Made by a program: the position numbers and the translations under genes | Notes under the pieces: generated by a model | Told to the model about the DNA's origin: nothing | Database searches by the model: none | The model's input: only the letters and a program-made list of their open reading frames with translations | Shown here: positions 26,093-32,253 of the stretch, in pieces | How positions within the stretch are numbered: the first letter of the stretch is position 1 | How the letters are laid out: every line of letters starts with the position of its first letter | From: Pseudomonadota bacterium | GTDB taxonomy: Bacteria; Pseudomonadota; Gammaproteobacteria; Steroidobacterales; Steroidobacteraceae | Reading direction: 5' to 3' | DNA: 40,054 nucleotides | Assembly: GCA_021816775.1 (NCBI GenBank) | Contig: JAKAXA010000031.1 | Location: 1-40,054 of the forward strand

Positions 26093-26365
26093 ATGCTTGA
26101 AGCAATCCGCCACATTGCCCTCGTAGTGAAGGGCCGTGCCCGGACAGCCGCGTTGTTTCACGACCTCTTCGGTGCCCGAGCGGTTGAGCGTGAGGACGAA
26201 GAGGGGCATCTCGATGCGATCGTAAGACTGGCAGGCACCCGGATTGTGCTGGTTGGCGCACCCGTTCAACATGTCCGCACCCCGGAAATTCCAGAGGCTA
26301 CCGCCGCGAAACTCCAAGCCATGGGGCGCGAGTTCATAAGAGCTCGTTCCGTCAGGGCTTTGTAC
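26093..26365 (+). pseudogene. VOC-family (glyoxalase/Fos-type) gene, 5' part, split by IS66 unit
   Basis: The frame reads MLEAIRHIALVVKGRARTAA, a typical vicinal-oxygen-chelate fold start, and runs to RALY at 26365 where the IS66-type unit enters. Joined to the fragment at 29608-29676 the protein would be 113 residues with candidate metal ligands His7, His60 and Glu101, the arrangement of FosA/FosX-type fosfomycin-modifying enzymes and related VOC dioxygenases. As it stands the frame continues into IS sequence and stops at 26452, giving a chimeric C-terminus without the Glu ligand. Substrate and resistance function are not established. No strong ribosome site is seen. Confidence 0.8.
26358..26365. 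repeat. 8-bp target-site duplication, left
   Basis: CTTTGTAC immediately before the outer IS66-type end GTAAGC. The identical octamer follows the right end at 29600-29607. IS66-family elements generate 8-bp duplications. Confidence 0.9.
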
Positions 26366-26470
26366 GTAAGCAGCCGGGCATCACACCTTGACGGTGTTCT
26401 GTATTTCAGACCCGGAGGCGTCGCCGGAGATCAGCTGCGCGGCTGCCACTGATGTGGCAGCAGTTCATCG
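26366..26470 (-). repeat. Outer IS66 end segment (copy of 27196-27297)
   Basis: About 105 bases nearly matching 27196-27297, with roughly a dozen substitutions and a small gap. It includes the terminal repeat, the shared block CTTGACGGTGTTCTGTATTT and the last 13 codons of a tnpC (DELLPHQWQPRS then stop, against DELLPHHWQPRR in the intact copy). Its terminal repeat shares CCGGGCATCACACC exactly with the right end, whereas the inner copy does not. Confidence 0.85.
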
Positions 26471-26500
26471 GTAGGCGGCGGCGCGCAACAGCCCCCGCAA

Positions 26501-26689
26501 TTGATTGGCGAGGAAGCGGCTGTAGCGGGTGCGGTGGATTTCCAGACCATGATGCAGCTCTTTGCAGGGTGCGCCAGCGAACCGACGCTAGGAGTCGCTT
26601 CAGGCTTACTGGCACGGTACGCCCATCTTGGGCCCAGCGGCATCCACCCGACAGTCCGCTCCCCGACAGGCCCCTGTCGCGTGAACTAG
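26501..26689 (+). pseudogene. Possible regulator N-terminal fragment in passenger DNA
   Basis: A 62-codon frame reading VDFQTMMQLFAGCASEPTLGVASGLLARYAHLGPSG. The pattern faintly recalls the ligand domain of AraC-type regulators (LGLRLG...GHLG), after which it is lost. There is no DNA-binding part and the ribosome site is poor. It may be a fragment captured with the passenger DNA, or chance. Confidence 0.25.
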
Positions 26690-26698
26690 GAGACGATG

Positions 26699-26887
26699 AT
26701 GAAGATTCTATTCAGCTCACTGATTTTAGCGGTCGCTCTCGCTGGGTGCGCCAGCTACCCCTCGCGAACCGAGAGGGCCACAACAGTGGTCGTTCCGCCG
26801 AGTTCCAGATCCACGACGGTCGTCATACCGGACTCGCAGCGAAATGTCGTACTCTGTCGTGACGGGACGAGGCCGCCCTGCAATTGA
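26699..26887 (+). CDS. Small lipoprotein carried in the IS66-type unit
   Basis: A 62-residue product with a clean lipoprotein signal: MKILFSSLILAVALAGC, lipobox LAGC with Cys17, followed by a Ser/Thr/Val-rich segment with the repeated phrase TTVVVP / TTVVIP and two further Cys near the C-terminus (VLCRDGTRPPC). AGGAG lies six bases before this ATG; an ATG one codon earlier is the alternative. It would be lipid-anchored after signal peptidase II cleavage. No family is recognised. It lies between the outer and inner IS66 ends, reads opposite to the transposase genes, and would move with the unit. Confidence 0.72.
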   Translation: MKILFSSLILAVALAGCASYPSRTERATTVVVPPSSRSTTVVIPDSQRNVVLCRDGTRPPCN

Positions 26888-27195
26888 TCAGGGCTGCGCG
26901 ATGCACTTTGCACCGGGAACTCCCGCGCTCACTCGTTGTTTGCTGCCACTGTAGCGCGCAAATTTTCAATCACGGCGCTGCGGGCGCCAGAGAATACTCG
27001 TGATGCCGTGCGCCAAGGATCGACTTGGCGCGGACGGCATCCGATTCTCAGCACTGATGAGCTGAGCGGGCCTCGAGGACCTCGCAAATAGCAGATGGCG
27101 GCTCCCGGAGGCTGCAGCGGCGCACCTTGTGCGCACACCCCGCGTCGTCGTGGGCGCTGCAGGATTTCAGAATCGACCGTAGATGCGATGCTCGG
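26888..27195. other. Passenger DNA, non-coding part with long hairpin
   Basis: Holds no convincing gene. Its main feature is the imperfect inverted repeat at 26990-27049. The rest is unremarkable sequence ending at the inner IS66 end. Confidence 0.5.
26990..27049. repeat. Long imperfect hairpin in passenger DNA
   Basis: Arms GATGCCGTGCGCCAAG (27002-27017) and CTTGGCGCGGACGGCATC (27024-27041) pair over 16 bp with a two-base bulge around loop GATCGA. Outer arms GAGAAT (26990-26995) and ATTCTC (27044-27049) extend the structure. Neither strand has a following T tract. It could be a structured RNA, a terminator for the lipoprotein gene without a U tail, or a protein-binding palindrome. Confidence 0.6.
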
Positions 27196-27297
27196 TAAGC
27201 GTCAGGGCGTCACGCCTTGACGGTGTTCTGTATTTCAGACCCAGGCGTTGACGGGGATCAGCGGCGCGGCTGCCAGTGATGTGGCAGGAGTTCATCG
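27196..27297 (-). repeat. Inner IS66 end segment
   Basis: Starts GTAAGCGTCAGGGCGTCACGCC and contains the end of the full tnpC frame. It pairs with the right end at 29577-29599 in 20 of 23 positions. The flanking octamer GATGCTCG (27188-27195) does not match the octamer after the right end. Confidence 0.8.
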
Positions 27298-28791
27298 AGC
27301 TGCCTCGCCGGCTGTGTCGGCAGGCGCTCCAGGACGTCCGCGAGATAGCCGTACGGGTCGTGCCCGTTGAGCTTGGCCGACTGCATCATGCTCATGATGA
27401 CCGCCGCCCGCTTGCCGGCGCGCAGAGAGCCGGCGAACCGCCCGTTCGACCGACCGAGCACCGGGCGGATGCGGTTCTCCATCCAGTTGTTGTCGATCGG
27501 CAGGTTGCCGTCGTCGATGTAGCGTATTAGCTTGCGGCTGTAGTCGATCGGCTTCGCGCTCGCTGATCCGTCAGGCACCTTCAGGCGGTGTGCGATGAGC
27601 CACTCGTGCAACAGATCGGCGATGGGTCGGGCGCGCTCCTGGCGCAGCCGCGCGCGACCGATCGCATCGAGGTTCTGCTCGCGCGCCTCGCGCTCGACCT
27701 GGTAGAGCTTGCCGAACAGCTCCAGCGCCTCAGCGGCGAGCTCACTGCGATGGTTGCTGTAGAGTTCATCGAACTTGCGCCGGGCGTGCGCCATGCATCC
27801 GGCTTCGATCACGCCCTTCTCGAACAGCGCCTTGTAGCCGATGTAGTCGTCGCATACGAGCATACCTGCCCAGTCCCCGAGGAACGTGCGGGCATGCTGA
27901 CCGCGGCGACTCTCGGCGAACTCGTACACCACGATCGGCGCGGGGTCGTATTCGGTCGTGCCGTAGCTCCCCAGGTACGCCCGGTGTGTGTGCCCAAGCC
28001 CGGGCTTGAGCATCGGGACCGGGATCTCGTCGGCATGCACTACCGTGCGCCTGAGCAGATGATCCTTCTGCGCCCACCACAGCGGCTCGAGCCGAACCCC
28101 GCTGGTGCCCGACCACTCGGCGAGCCTCGAGCGAGGGATCGCCAGGCCGGCGCGCTCGAAGATCCCTTCCTGGCGATACAGCGGCTGGTGATCGGCGAAC
28201 TTCGCCACCAGCACCTGCGCCAAGCAGGCTCGCTGTCGGGAGCCCCTTATCGATCACCTGCGGCGGCACAGGCGCCTGGATCAGCCGCTCACAGCGCCGG
28301 CAGACCCACTTACCGCGGATGTGCCGCTCGACCTCGAACAGCCCAGGGATGTACCCGAGCTTCGCGCTCACGTCCTCTCCGATCCGCTCGAGCGAACAGC
28401 CGCAGCTGCACACGGTCTGTTCGGGTTCGTGGCGGAACTCGCGGCGGGGAAGATGTCCCGGCAGCGCCACGCGCCGGGGCTTTTGCTTCGCCGGCCGATC
28501 GGCGGCGGGTTTCTGGAGTGCTTCGAGCTCGACGCTGATCGCCTCGATGGCCTCGTCGATCGACTCCTCGAGCAGGCTCCGTTGGCCGCTCTCGATCTGC
28601 TCGCTGCGCCGTCCGAAGCGCCAGCGCTTGAGGATCGCCATCTCGTGCGTCAGCTGATCGATCTTCAGCTGCTTGACCCGGATCGTCTCGTCCTTCTGCG
28701 CCAGTTTCCCGAGCAGCGCTTCGGGTTCATCTGAGCAAGATTCGGCGCCGACTCCATGTGAACGATAATGCCACACGAGCTCCAAAACCAA
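27258..28791 (-). pseudogene. tnpC: IS66 transposase TnpC, frameshifted
   Basis: DDE transposase of the IS66 family. The N-terminal part shows the basic KRWRFGRRSEQ block and the zinc-finger Cys (VCSCGCSLERIGEDVS, WVCRRCERL). The C-terminal part shows the DDE residues: Asp in VVHADEIPVP, Asp in VCDDYIGYKAL, Glu in NNWMENRIRPVLG. The two halves are in different frames: one extra base near 28222-28223 turns the expected SLLAQVLVAKF into SLLGAGAGG. The start is also unclear: TTG 28791 is in frame, whereas a natural-looking ATG at 28757 (MESAPNL) is one base out of frame with what follows. Autonomous transposition is therefore unlikely unless frameshifting occurs. Confidence 0.88.
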
Positions 28792-28803
28792 CAGTAAAAA
28801 CTG

Positions 28804-29139
28804 TTACAACACGCGGATCGATCCGTACTCCTCGAGTCGCTCCCACGGCAGCCCCACGATGAGCGCTTGCAACTGATCGGAGGTGAGCGGCACATGTGCG
28901 CCCTGCGCTAATCGTGCGCCGATGAAGCGCCCCTGGTGCAGCCGTCGGGCGCACAGCCACAACCCAAAGCCATCCGGCACCAGCACCTTCATACGGTTCG
29001 ATCGTTTGTTCATGAACAGGTACGCGTGGTGGACGCGCGCCTCGCCGAACACACTCACCACGCGCGCGAGCGCCGTATCCACCCCGGCGCGCATATCCAG
29101 CGGTTCGAGCGCGAACCAGACCGCATCGATCCGGATCAC
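28804..29139 (-). CDS. tnpB: IS66 accessory protein TnpB (Orf2)
   Basis: Small protein required for IS66 transposition with unclear biochemistry; not the IS605 TnpB nuclease. The 111-residue product from GTG 29139 reads IRIDAVWFALEPLDMRAGVDTALARV, then HHAYLFMNKRSNRMKVLVPDGFGLWLCARRLHQGRF, the characteristic IS66 Orf2 pattern. The start overlaps the tnpA stop as GTGA. It appears intact. The tnpC start follows 12 bases after its stop. Confidence 0.9.
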   Translation of the reverse strand: MIRIDAVWFALEPLDMRAGVDTALARVVSVFGEARVHHAYLFMNKRSNRMKVLVPDGFGLWLCARRLHQGRFIGARLAQGAHVPLTSDQLQALIVGLPWERLEEYGSIRVL

Positions 29140-29546
29140 TTCACAAGACCGCTCAGCCACTCGGCGCACTCGCGCGCCGCTGATGGCGGCCACTCCACGA
29201 TCACGGTCGTCGCGCCGCGGCGGACCTCGATCCGGATCCGTGCCTCGCTCACCGCCGGCTTCTCCAGAGCCACAGGAACGAACCGCCGGGTCTCGATTGG
29301 GGGTCTCGCCAGCGCCTTCGGCCGCGCACTCGTCCGCGGTGGCTCGCAGGCCCGCTGCGCTTCCACGACCCACCGCCGCAGCAGGTTCGCGTTCACTGAC
29401 CGCGACATCGCCACCGCCGCGATCGATACTCCCGGCTGGCGGCAGGCCGCCACCGCTTCGGCTTTGAACTCAGCGCTATGCCGGCGCCGGCGGCGCCGCT
29501 CAATGATCGTAGTGTTCACGTGTCCACTCCATTTCTTGGTGGACAC
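29136..29546 (-). CDS. tnpA: IS66 protein TnpA (Orf1), HTH
   Basis: Helix-turn-helix protein of the IS66 family. The 136-residue frame starts at GTG 29546; an in-frame GTG at 29519 is an alternative. It has RRRRRRHSAEFKAEAVAACRQPGVSIAAVAMSRSVNANLLRRWV, a transposase-8-like HTH, and ends SAARECAEWLSGLVK. Translation into tnpB is coupled by the GTGA overlap. A 9-bp inverted repeat spans its start. The gene seems intact, while tnpC downstream is not. Confidence 0.88.
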   Translation of the reverse strand: MSTKKWSGHVNTTIIERRRRRRHSAEFKAEAVAACRQPGVSIAAVAMSRSVNANLLRRWVVEAQRACEPPRTSARPKALARPPIETRRFVPVALEKPAVSEARIRIEVRRGATTVIVEWPPSAARECAEWLSGLVK

Positions 29547-29547
29547 G
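29519..29547 (-). promoter_or_regulatory. Inverted repeat over the tnpA start
   Basis: Arms CGTGTCCAC (29519-29527) and GTGGACACG (29539-29547) form a perfect 9-bp repeat with an 11-base loop, covering both candidate GTG start codons of tnpA. In the mRNA it would fold over the start and could limit transposase translation; as DNA it could be an operator. Confidence 0.5.
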
Positions 29548-29576
29548 TATGCTCCTATCTCGCCGACTCAGAAGGC

Positions 29577-29599
29577 AGGTGTGATGCCCGGACGCTTAC
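29577..29599. repeat. Right terminal inverted repeat of the IS66-type unit
   Basis: Read from the minus strand it begins GTAAGCGTCCGGGCATCACA. It matches the outer left end at 21 of 23 and the inner end at 20 of 23 positions. Confidence 0.88.
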
Positions 29600-29607
29600 C
29601 TTTGTAC
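29600..29607. repeat. 8-bp target-site duplication, right
   Basis: CTTTGTAC directly after the right end GCTTAC, identical to 26358-26365. Confidence 0.9.
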
Positions 29608-29676
29608 TTCTTCGATGACGATGATCACGTATTCGAATTGGATACGGAGGACATCGATACGCAGCTTGGAGGATAG
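29600..29676 (+). pseudogene. VOC-family gene, 3' part
   Basis: Starts with the second copy of the duplicated octamer and then reads FFDDDDHVFELDTEDIDTQL, ending GG and TAG at 29676. It supplies the final beta strand and the third metal ligand (Glu101 of the joined protein, in HVFELDT) of the VOC protein begun at 26093. Removing the IS66-type unit and one octamer joins RALY to FFDDDDH in one frame without a scar. On its own this fragment has no start codon. Confidence 0.8.
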
Positions 29677-29906
29677 AGCTCGCATGATTTCTGGAGCAGC
29701 CTTAAACGCGCATGGCCGTCGCTCGCATTCGCCCTCTAGAGGCGCTCGCGCGTCGAGGGGTACCGGACGGCCACGGTACTTCGCGATGTATCGGTAATGA
29801 GCACGCGCGGGCACGGGTTCGCGCCGGCCCTCTTCCGATGCTCTCGGGCACCGCCTATCATTGGTTGCGCGTCGAGGCCGTCATGCCATGCCGCCTGCGA
29901 GGACCT
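29677..29906. other. Intergenic region after the split VOC gene
   Basis: A 230-base stretch in which frames on both strands are open but none shows a recognisable family. The frame of the downstream hypothetical gene is open back to 29712, so its start could lie here. Confidence 0.35.
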
Positions 29907-30266
29907 ATGCATCTCATTGCTGAACTCGAAAGCCGCATTGCGGCCGGACCCGGGCTGTTTCGCGCGCAGTTGATGCGGGAAGACATTGCGCGGCTGCGCA
30001 AACTCGAGGCGCTTGCGCGCGCAACGCCCGAGCCGGAACTCTATCGCCGTGCGGGGCGCAAACTCGGCTGGACCACTCTTGATGCGCGCACGAGCGAACT
30101 CGGTGGCGCGCTCGAAGAATTGCTCGATGCAGTACGCGACGCAACCCTGAGCCCATCAGATGCTGCCGATGCGCGCACGGTCGAGGCTTGGCGCGCCCTC
30201 GCGGATCTGCGCATGGAGCGCTTGGTGGGATGTCTGGCGACGCCGTTGCCGAAACCGACTGAGTAG
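29907..30266 (+). CDS. Hypothetical protein
   Basis: A 119-residue product from ATG 29907 (MHLIAELESRIAAGPG), preceded by GAGGA at short spacing; the same frame is open upstream to 29712, so a longer form cannot be excluded. The sequence is helical and charged (FRAQLMREDIARLRKLEALARA, LGGALEELLDAVRDATL), with no membrane segment or signal peptide. No family is recognised. It follows the broken VOC gene and precedes a convergent lipoprotein gene. Confidence 0.5.
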   Translation: MHLIAELESRIAAGPGLFRAQLMREDIARLRKLEALARATPEPELYRRAGRKLGWTTLDARTSELGGALEELLDAVRDATLSPSDAADARTVEAWRALADLRMERLVGCLATPLPKPTE

Positions 30267-30572
30267 CGCCGCAGCCTGCCCCGCCGCGAACCTGCGCTGC
30301 TGAGGCGCCGAGCACGGCAGAGACAGCGGTGACTCCCTCGGCATGAGATCTTCGTGCAGTCACGGCCTCGACGCCCGGCACTCGCGAGAGAAGGCTTCCT
30401 TAAGGGGAGGTCCCGGCGCCTATGGCCGGGAAGAGCGTCGAATCGAATCCCTCGGACCCGCGGCTCGGCTCTGGGCCGTGAGGAGCTTCAGTTCACCGAT
30501 TTGTTGTAGGATGCCGTAAGCGCGGGAATGATGCGGCGCGCGTTGACACGCGCGCGCTGACGGCTGGACCGT
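30267..30572. other. Intergenic region with GC hairpin
   Basis: About 306 bases between convergent genes. Around 30535-30555 GCGCGCGT and ACGCGCGC form an 8-bp stem, downstream of the lipoprotein gene on its strand. No T tract follows. Otherwise I see nothing. Confidence 0.4.
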
Positions 30573-31133
30573 CTACCGCACGCTGTAACCGCGCGCCTGC
30601 AGGCAGGCACTCAGAGCACGCCGGTAATCCATGGCCTGATGCGCGAGCGCACGCTGCTGCTGGCGCGCCTGCTCACTCATCGCCTGATCGTTCGCCTGGG
30701 CATTGGCCGCATCGTTGGCGCTGCCGATCATCGCGCCGGTGAGCGCGCCGAACACCGCCCCGGAGCCCCGATCCCATGGATCGGAGATCGCAGCGCCGAT
30801 CACGGCCCCCGCGATGGCGCCGATGGCCGTGTCCGTTCCGGGCGGCGGTCCCTGCACCGCCACACGGTCATACACCGGCACACCGGGCGCGCTCGGATCG
30901 AACCCCGTCTGATGCACCGCCCACACGCTGCACTCGTAGCGGTCACGGCTCTGCTGCCCGGGCGTCTGGTTGTCCATGGGATATGCGTACACGGTCGTGT
31001 TCGGCCGCGGCACCTGGTAGGCCACCGGCTGCTCCGGCTGCATCGTCGCGCAGGCGCTCAGGGCCGTCAGCGCCCCCGCTGCCGTCGCAACACGCGCCAG
31101 GCGCCGAAGGGTCAACGATGACAGAAGTCGCAT
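30573..31133 (-). CDS. Glycine-zipper lipoprotein
   Basis: The 186-residue protein has a lipoprotein signal (RLARVATAAGALTALSAC, lipobox LSAC, Cys28), a Pro/Tyr-rich linker, a conserved-looking RDRYECSVWAVHQTGFDPS segment, and a glycine zipper at about residues 100-140 (AIGAIAGAVIGAA, GAVFGALTGAMIGSA), followed by a Gln/Ala-rich helix and a final ACLQARGY motif seen in many small envelope lipoproteins. It is likely anchored in the outer membrane. The YECSVWAV...YRRALSACLQARGYSV layout is common among uncharacterised gammaproteobacterial proteins. Its function is unknown. Confidence 0.82.
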   Translation of the reverse strand: MRLLSSLTLRRLARVATAAGALTALSACATMQPEQPVAYQVPRPNTTVYAYPMDNQTPGQQSRDRYECSVWAVHQTGFDPSAPGVPVYDRVAVQGPPPGTDTAIGAIAGAVIGAAISDPWDRGSGAVFGALTGAMIGSANDAANAQANDQAMSEQARQQQRALAHQAMDYRRALSACLQARGYSVR

Positions 31134-31296
31134 GGTTACCGCTCTCTTACCCCAAACCGGGCCTGCAGGCCAGGCTCACAACGCAGCCCCAGCTTGACGG
31201 TTGACGCTGCGCGAGCCGGCGAAGTTCCCGCAATATATTGCGCTGCGCAGCGCGAATCTCAAGCCGCCCGCCTTAAGTTTCCATAAGGAGGCGCGG
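31134..31296. other. Junction between accessory DNA and kdsB
   Basis: A 163-base gap holding the leader of the lipoprotein gene and the region downstream of kdsB. No attachment-like repeat shared with 8405-8625 is evident by eye. Confidence 0.35.
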
Positions 31297-32049
31297 TCAG
31301 CCCAGCAGCTGCGCCACCCGGCGCAGATCCTCGGCCGTATTGACATCCGGGCCCGGCCGCTCGAGCGCATCGGCCACCTGAATGACCAGACCGTGCTCGA
31401 GCGCGCGCAGCTGCTCGAGCTGCTCGCGGCTCTCGAGCGGGGAGCTCGGCAGGCCCGAGAGCCTGTGCAACGCCGCGACCCGATAGGCATACAGGCCCAC
31501 GTGGCGGCGCGCCCCCTCGAAGCGCGACTGGCTCGAGAGCCCGGCCGGCGCGCCGTCGCGGCTCCAGGGAATCGGCGCGCGCGAAAAATACAACGCCCGG
31601 CCCTGCGCGTCGGTCACGACCTTCACGACGTTCGGGTCAAGAAACGCCTCGAGCGAGTCGATCGGCGTCGCCAGCGTCGCGATCGCCGCCTCGGGTGAAC
31701 CCGCGAGGAGCGCGGCGACCTGCGCGATGATGCGGGGCGGAATCAACGGCTCATCACCCTGCACGTTGACCACGATATCCTCATCCGCCCAATGCTCGAG
31801 TGCCGCCACCTCGGCGATGCGGTCGGTGCCCGAAGCGTGCGCCGCTGAGGTCATGCACGCGCAGGCACCGAACCCGCGCGCGGCTGCCGCGATCGATTCA
31901 TCGTCGGTGGCGATCCGCACCTCGAGCGCGCCGGCGCGGCAGGCCTTCTCGTACACCCACTGCAGCATCGGCTTGCCCTTGAGGGCCGCGAGCGCCTTGC
32001 CGGGCAGGCGGCTCGAGCCCGCCCGGGCGGGAATGACGATGCGGAACAC
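31297..32049 (-). CDS. kdsB: 3-deoxy-manno-octulosonate cytidylyltransferase
   Basis: Activates KDO to CMP-KDO for lipopolysaccharide core synthesis in the cytoplasm. The 250-residue length matches E. coli KdsB. The nucleotide-binding IPARAGSSRLPGKAL start, TSAAHASGTDRIAEV, NVQGDEPLIPP, YFSRAPIPW and RHVGLYAYR blocks are all present. The start is GTG 32049, 12 bases after the ycaR stop. It is the last gene of exbB-exbD-msbA-lpxK-ycaR-kdsB. As recalled for pseudomonads the next gene would be ptpA; here accessory DNA follows. Confidence 0.96.
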   Translation of the reverse strand: MFRIVIPARAGSSRLPGKALAALKGKPMLQWVYEKACRAGALEVRIATDDESIAAAARGFGACACMTSAAHASGTDRIAEVAALEHWADEDIVVNVQGDEPLIPPRIIAQVAALLAGSPEAAIATLATPIDSLEAFLDPNVVKVVTDAQGRALYFSRAPIPWSRDGAPAGLSSQSRFEGARRHVGLYAYRVAALHRLSGLPSSPLESREQLEQLRALEHGLVIQVADALERPGPDVNTAEDLRRVAQLLG

Positions 32050-32061
32050 GGGCCGGCCGCC

Positions 32062-32250
32062 TCAGTGCTCGAGCAGCGGATCGTCCGCGCCGAGCTGGCG
32101 CGCCTCCTCCTCGAGCATCACCGGCACCCCATCGCGGATCGGGTAGGCGAGCCGGTCCATCCGGCACACCAGCACGCCCTCCTCGCGCCGGTAGATGAGC
32201 GTGCCCTTGCAGACCGGGCAGGCGAGAATTTCGAGCAGGCGGGCGTCCAT
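32062..32250 (-). CDS. ycaR: Trm112/YcaR family protein
   Basis: Small zinc-ribbon-like protein of 62 residues: Cys11 and Cys14 (LACPVCKG), then [21 protein letters not shown] with a third Cys and an Asp where E. coli YcaR also has Asp. The family (UPF0434) is related to the Trm112 methyltransferase partner; its bacterial role is not defined. It starts three bases after the lpxK stop and is probably translationally coupled. It is conserved between lpxK and kdsB in proteobacteria. Confidence 0.93.
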   Translation of the reverse strand: MDARLLEILACPVCKGTLIYRREEGVLVCRMDRLAYPIRDGVPVMLEEEARQLGADDPLLEH

Positions 32251-32253
32251 GGA

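Larger units (their letters stand above)
26366..29599 (-). mobile_element. IS66-family transposable unit with internal duplicate end and passenger DNA
   Basis: The 3234-base unit is bounded by GTAAGC...GCTTAC inverted repeats (26366-26388 and 29577-29599, 21 of 23 positions matching) and by the duplicated octamer CTTTGTAC. It contains tnpA, tnpB and a frameshifted tnpC on the minus strand between 29546 and 27258. A second, inner copy of the tnpC-side end sits at 27196. Between the outer end segment (26366-26470) and the inner end lie about 725 bases of passenger DNA with a small lipoprotein gene. The inner 2404-base IS66 has no duplication of its own, so the outer ends are those that transposed. 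It resembles a transporter IS. Confidence 0.88.

Noticed and set aside
26990-27049. Integron attC site
   Set aside because: The bulged palindrome looks similar in outline, but the core RYYYAAC/GTTRRRY sites are absent.
29596-29814. 72-codon minus-strand frame after the IS66-type unit
   Set aside because: It runs antisense through the restored VOC 3' part, which is better supported by the exact frame join.
24405-31296. CRISPR array or defence island
   Set aside because: No regularly spaced repeats and no Cas, restriction or known defence proteins were found.
8405-31296. tRNA-linked integrative island
   Set aside because: No tRNA gene, integrase or direct attachment repeats were seen at the junctions.
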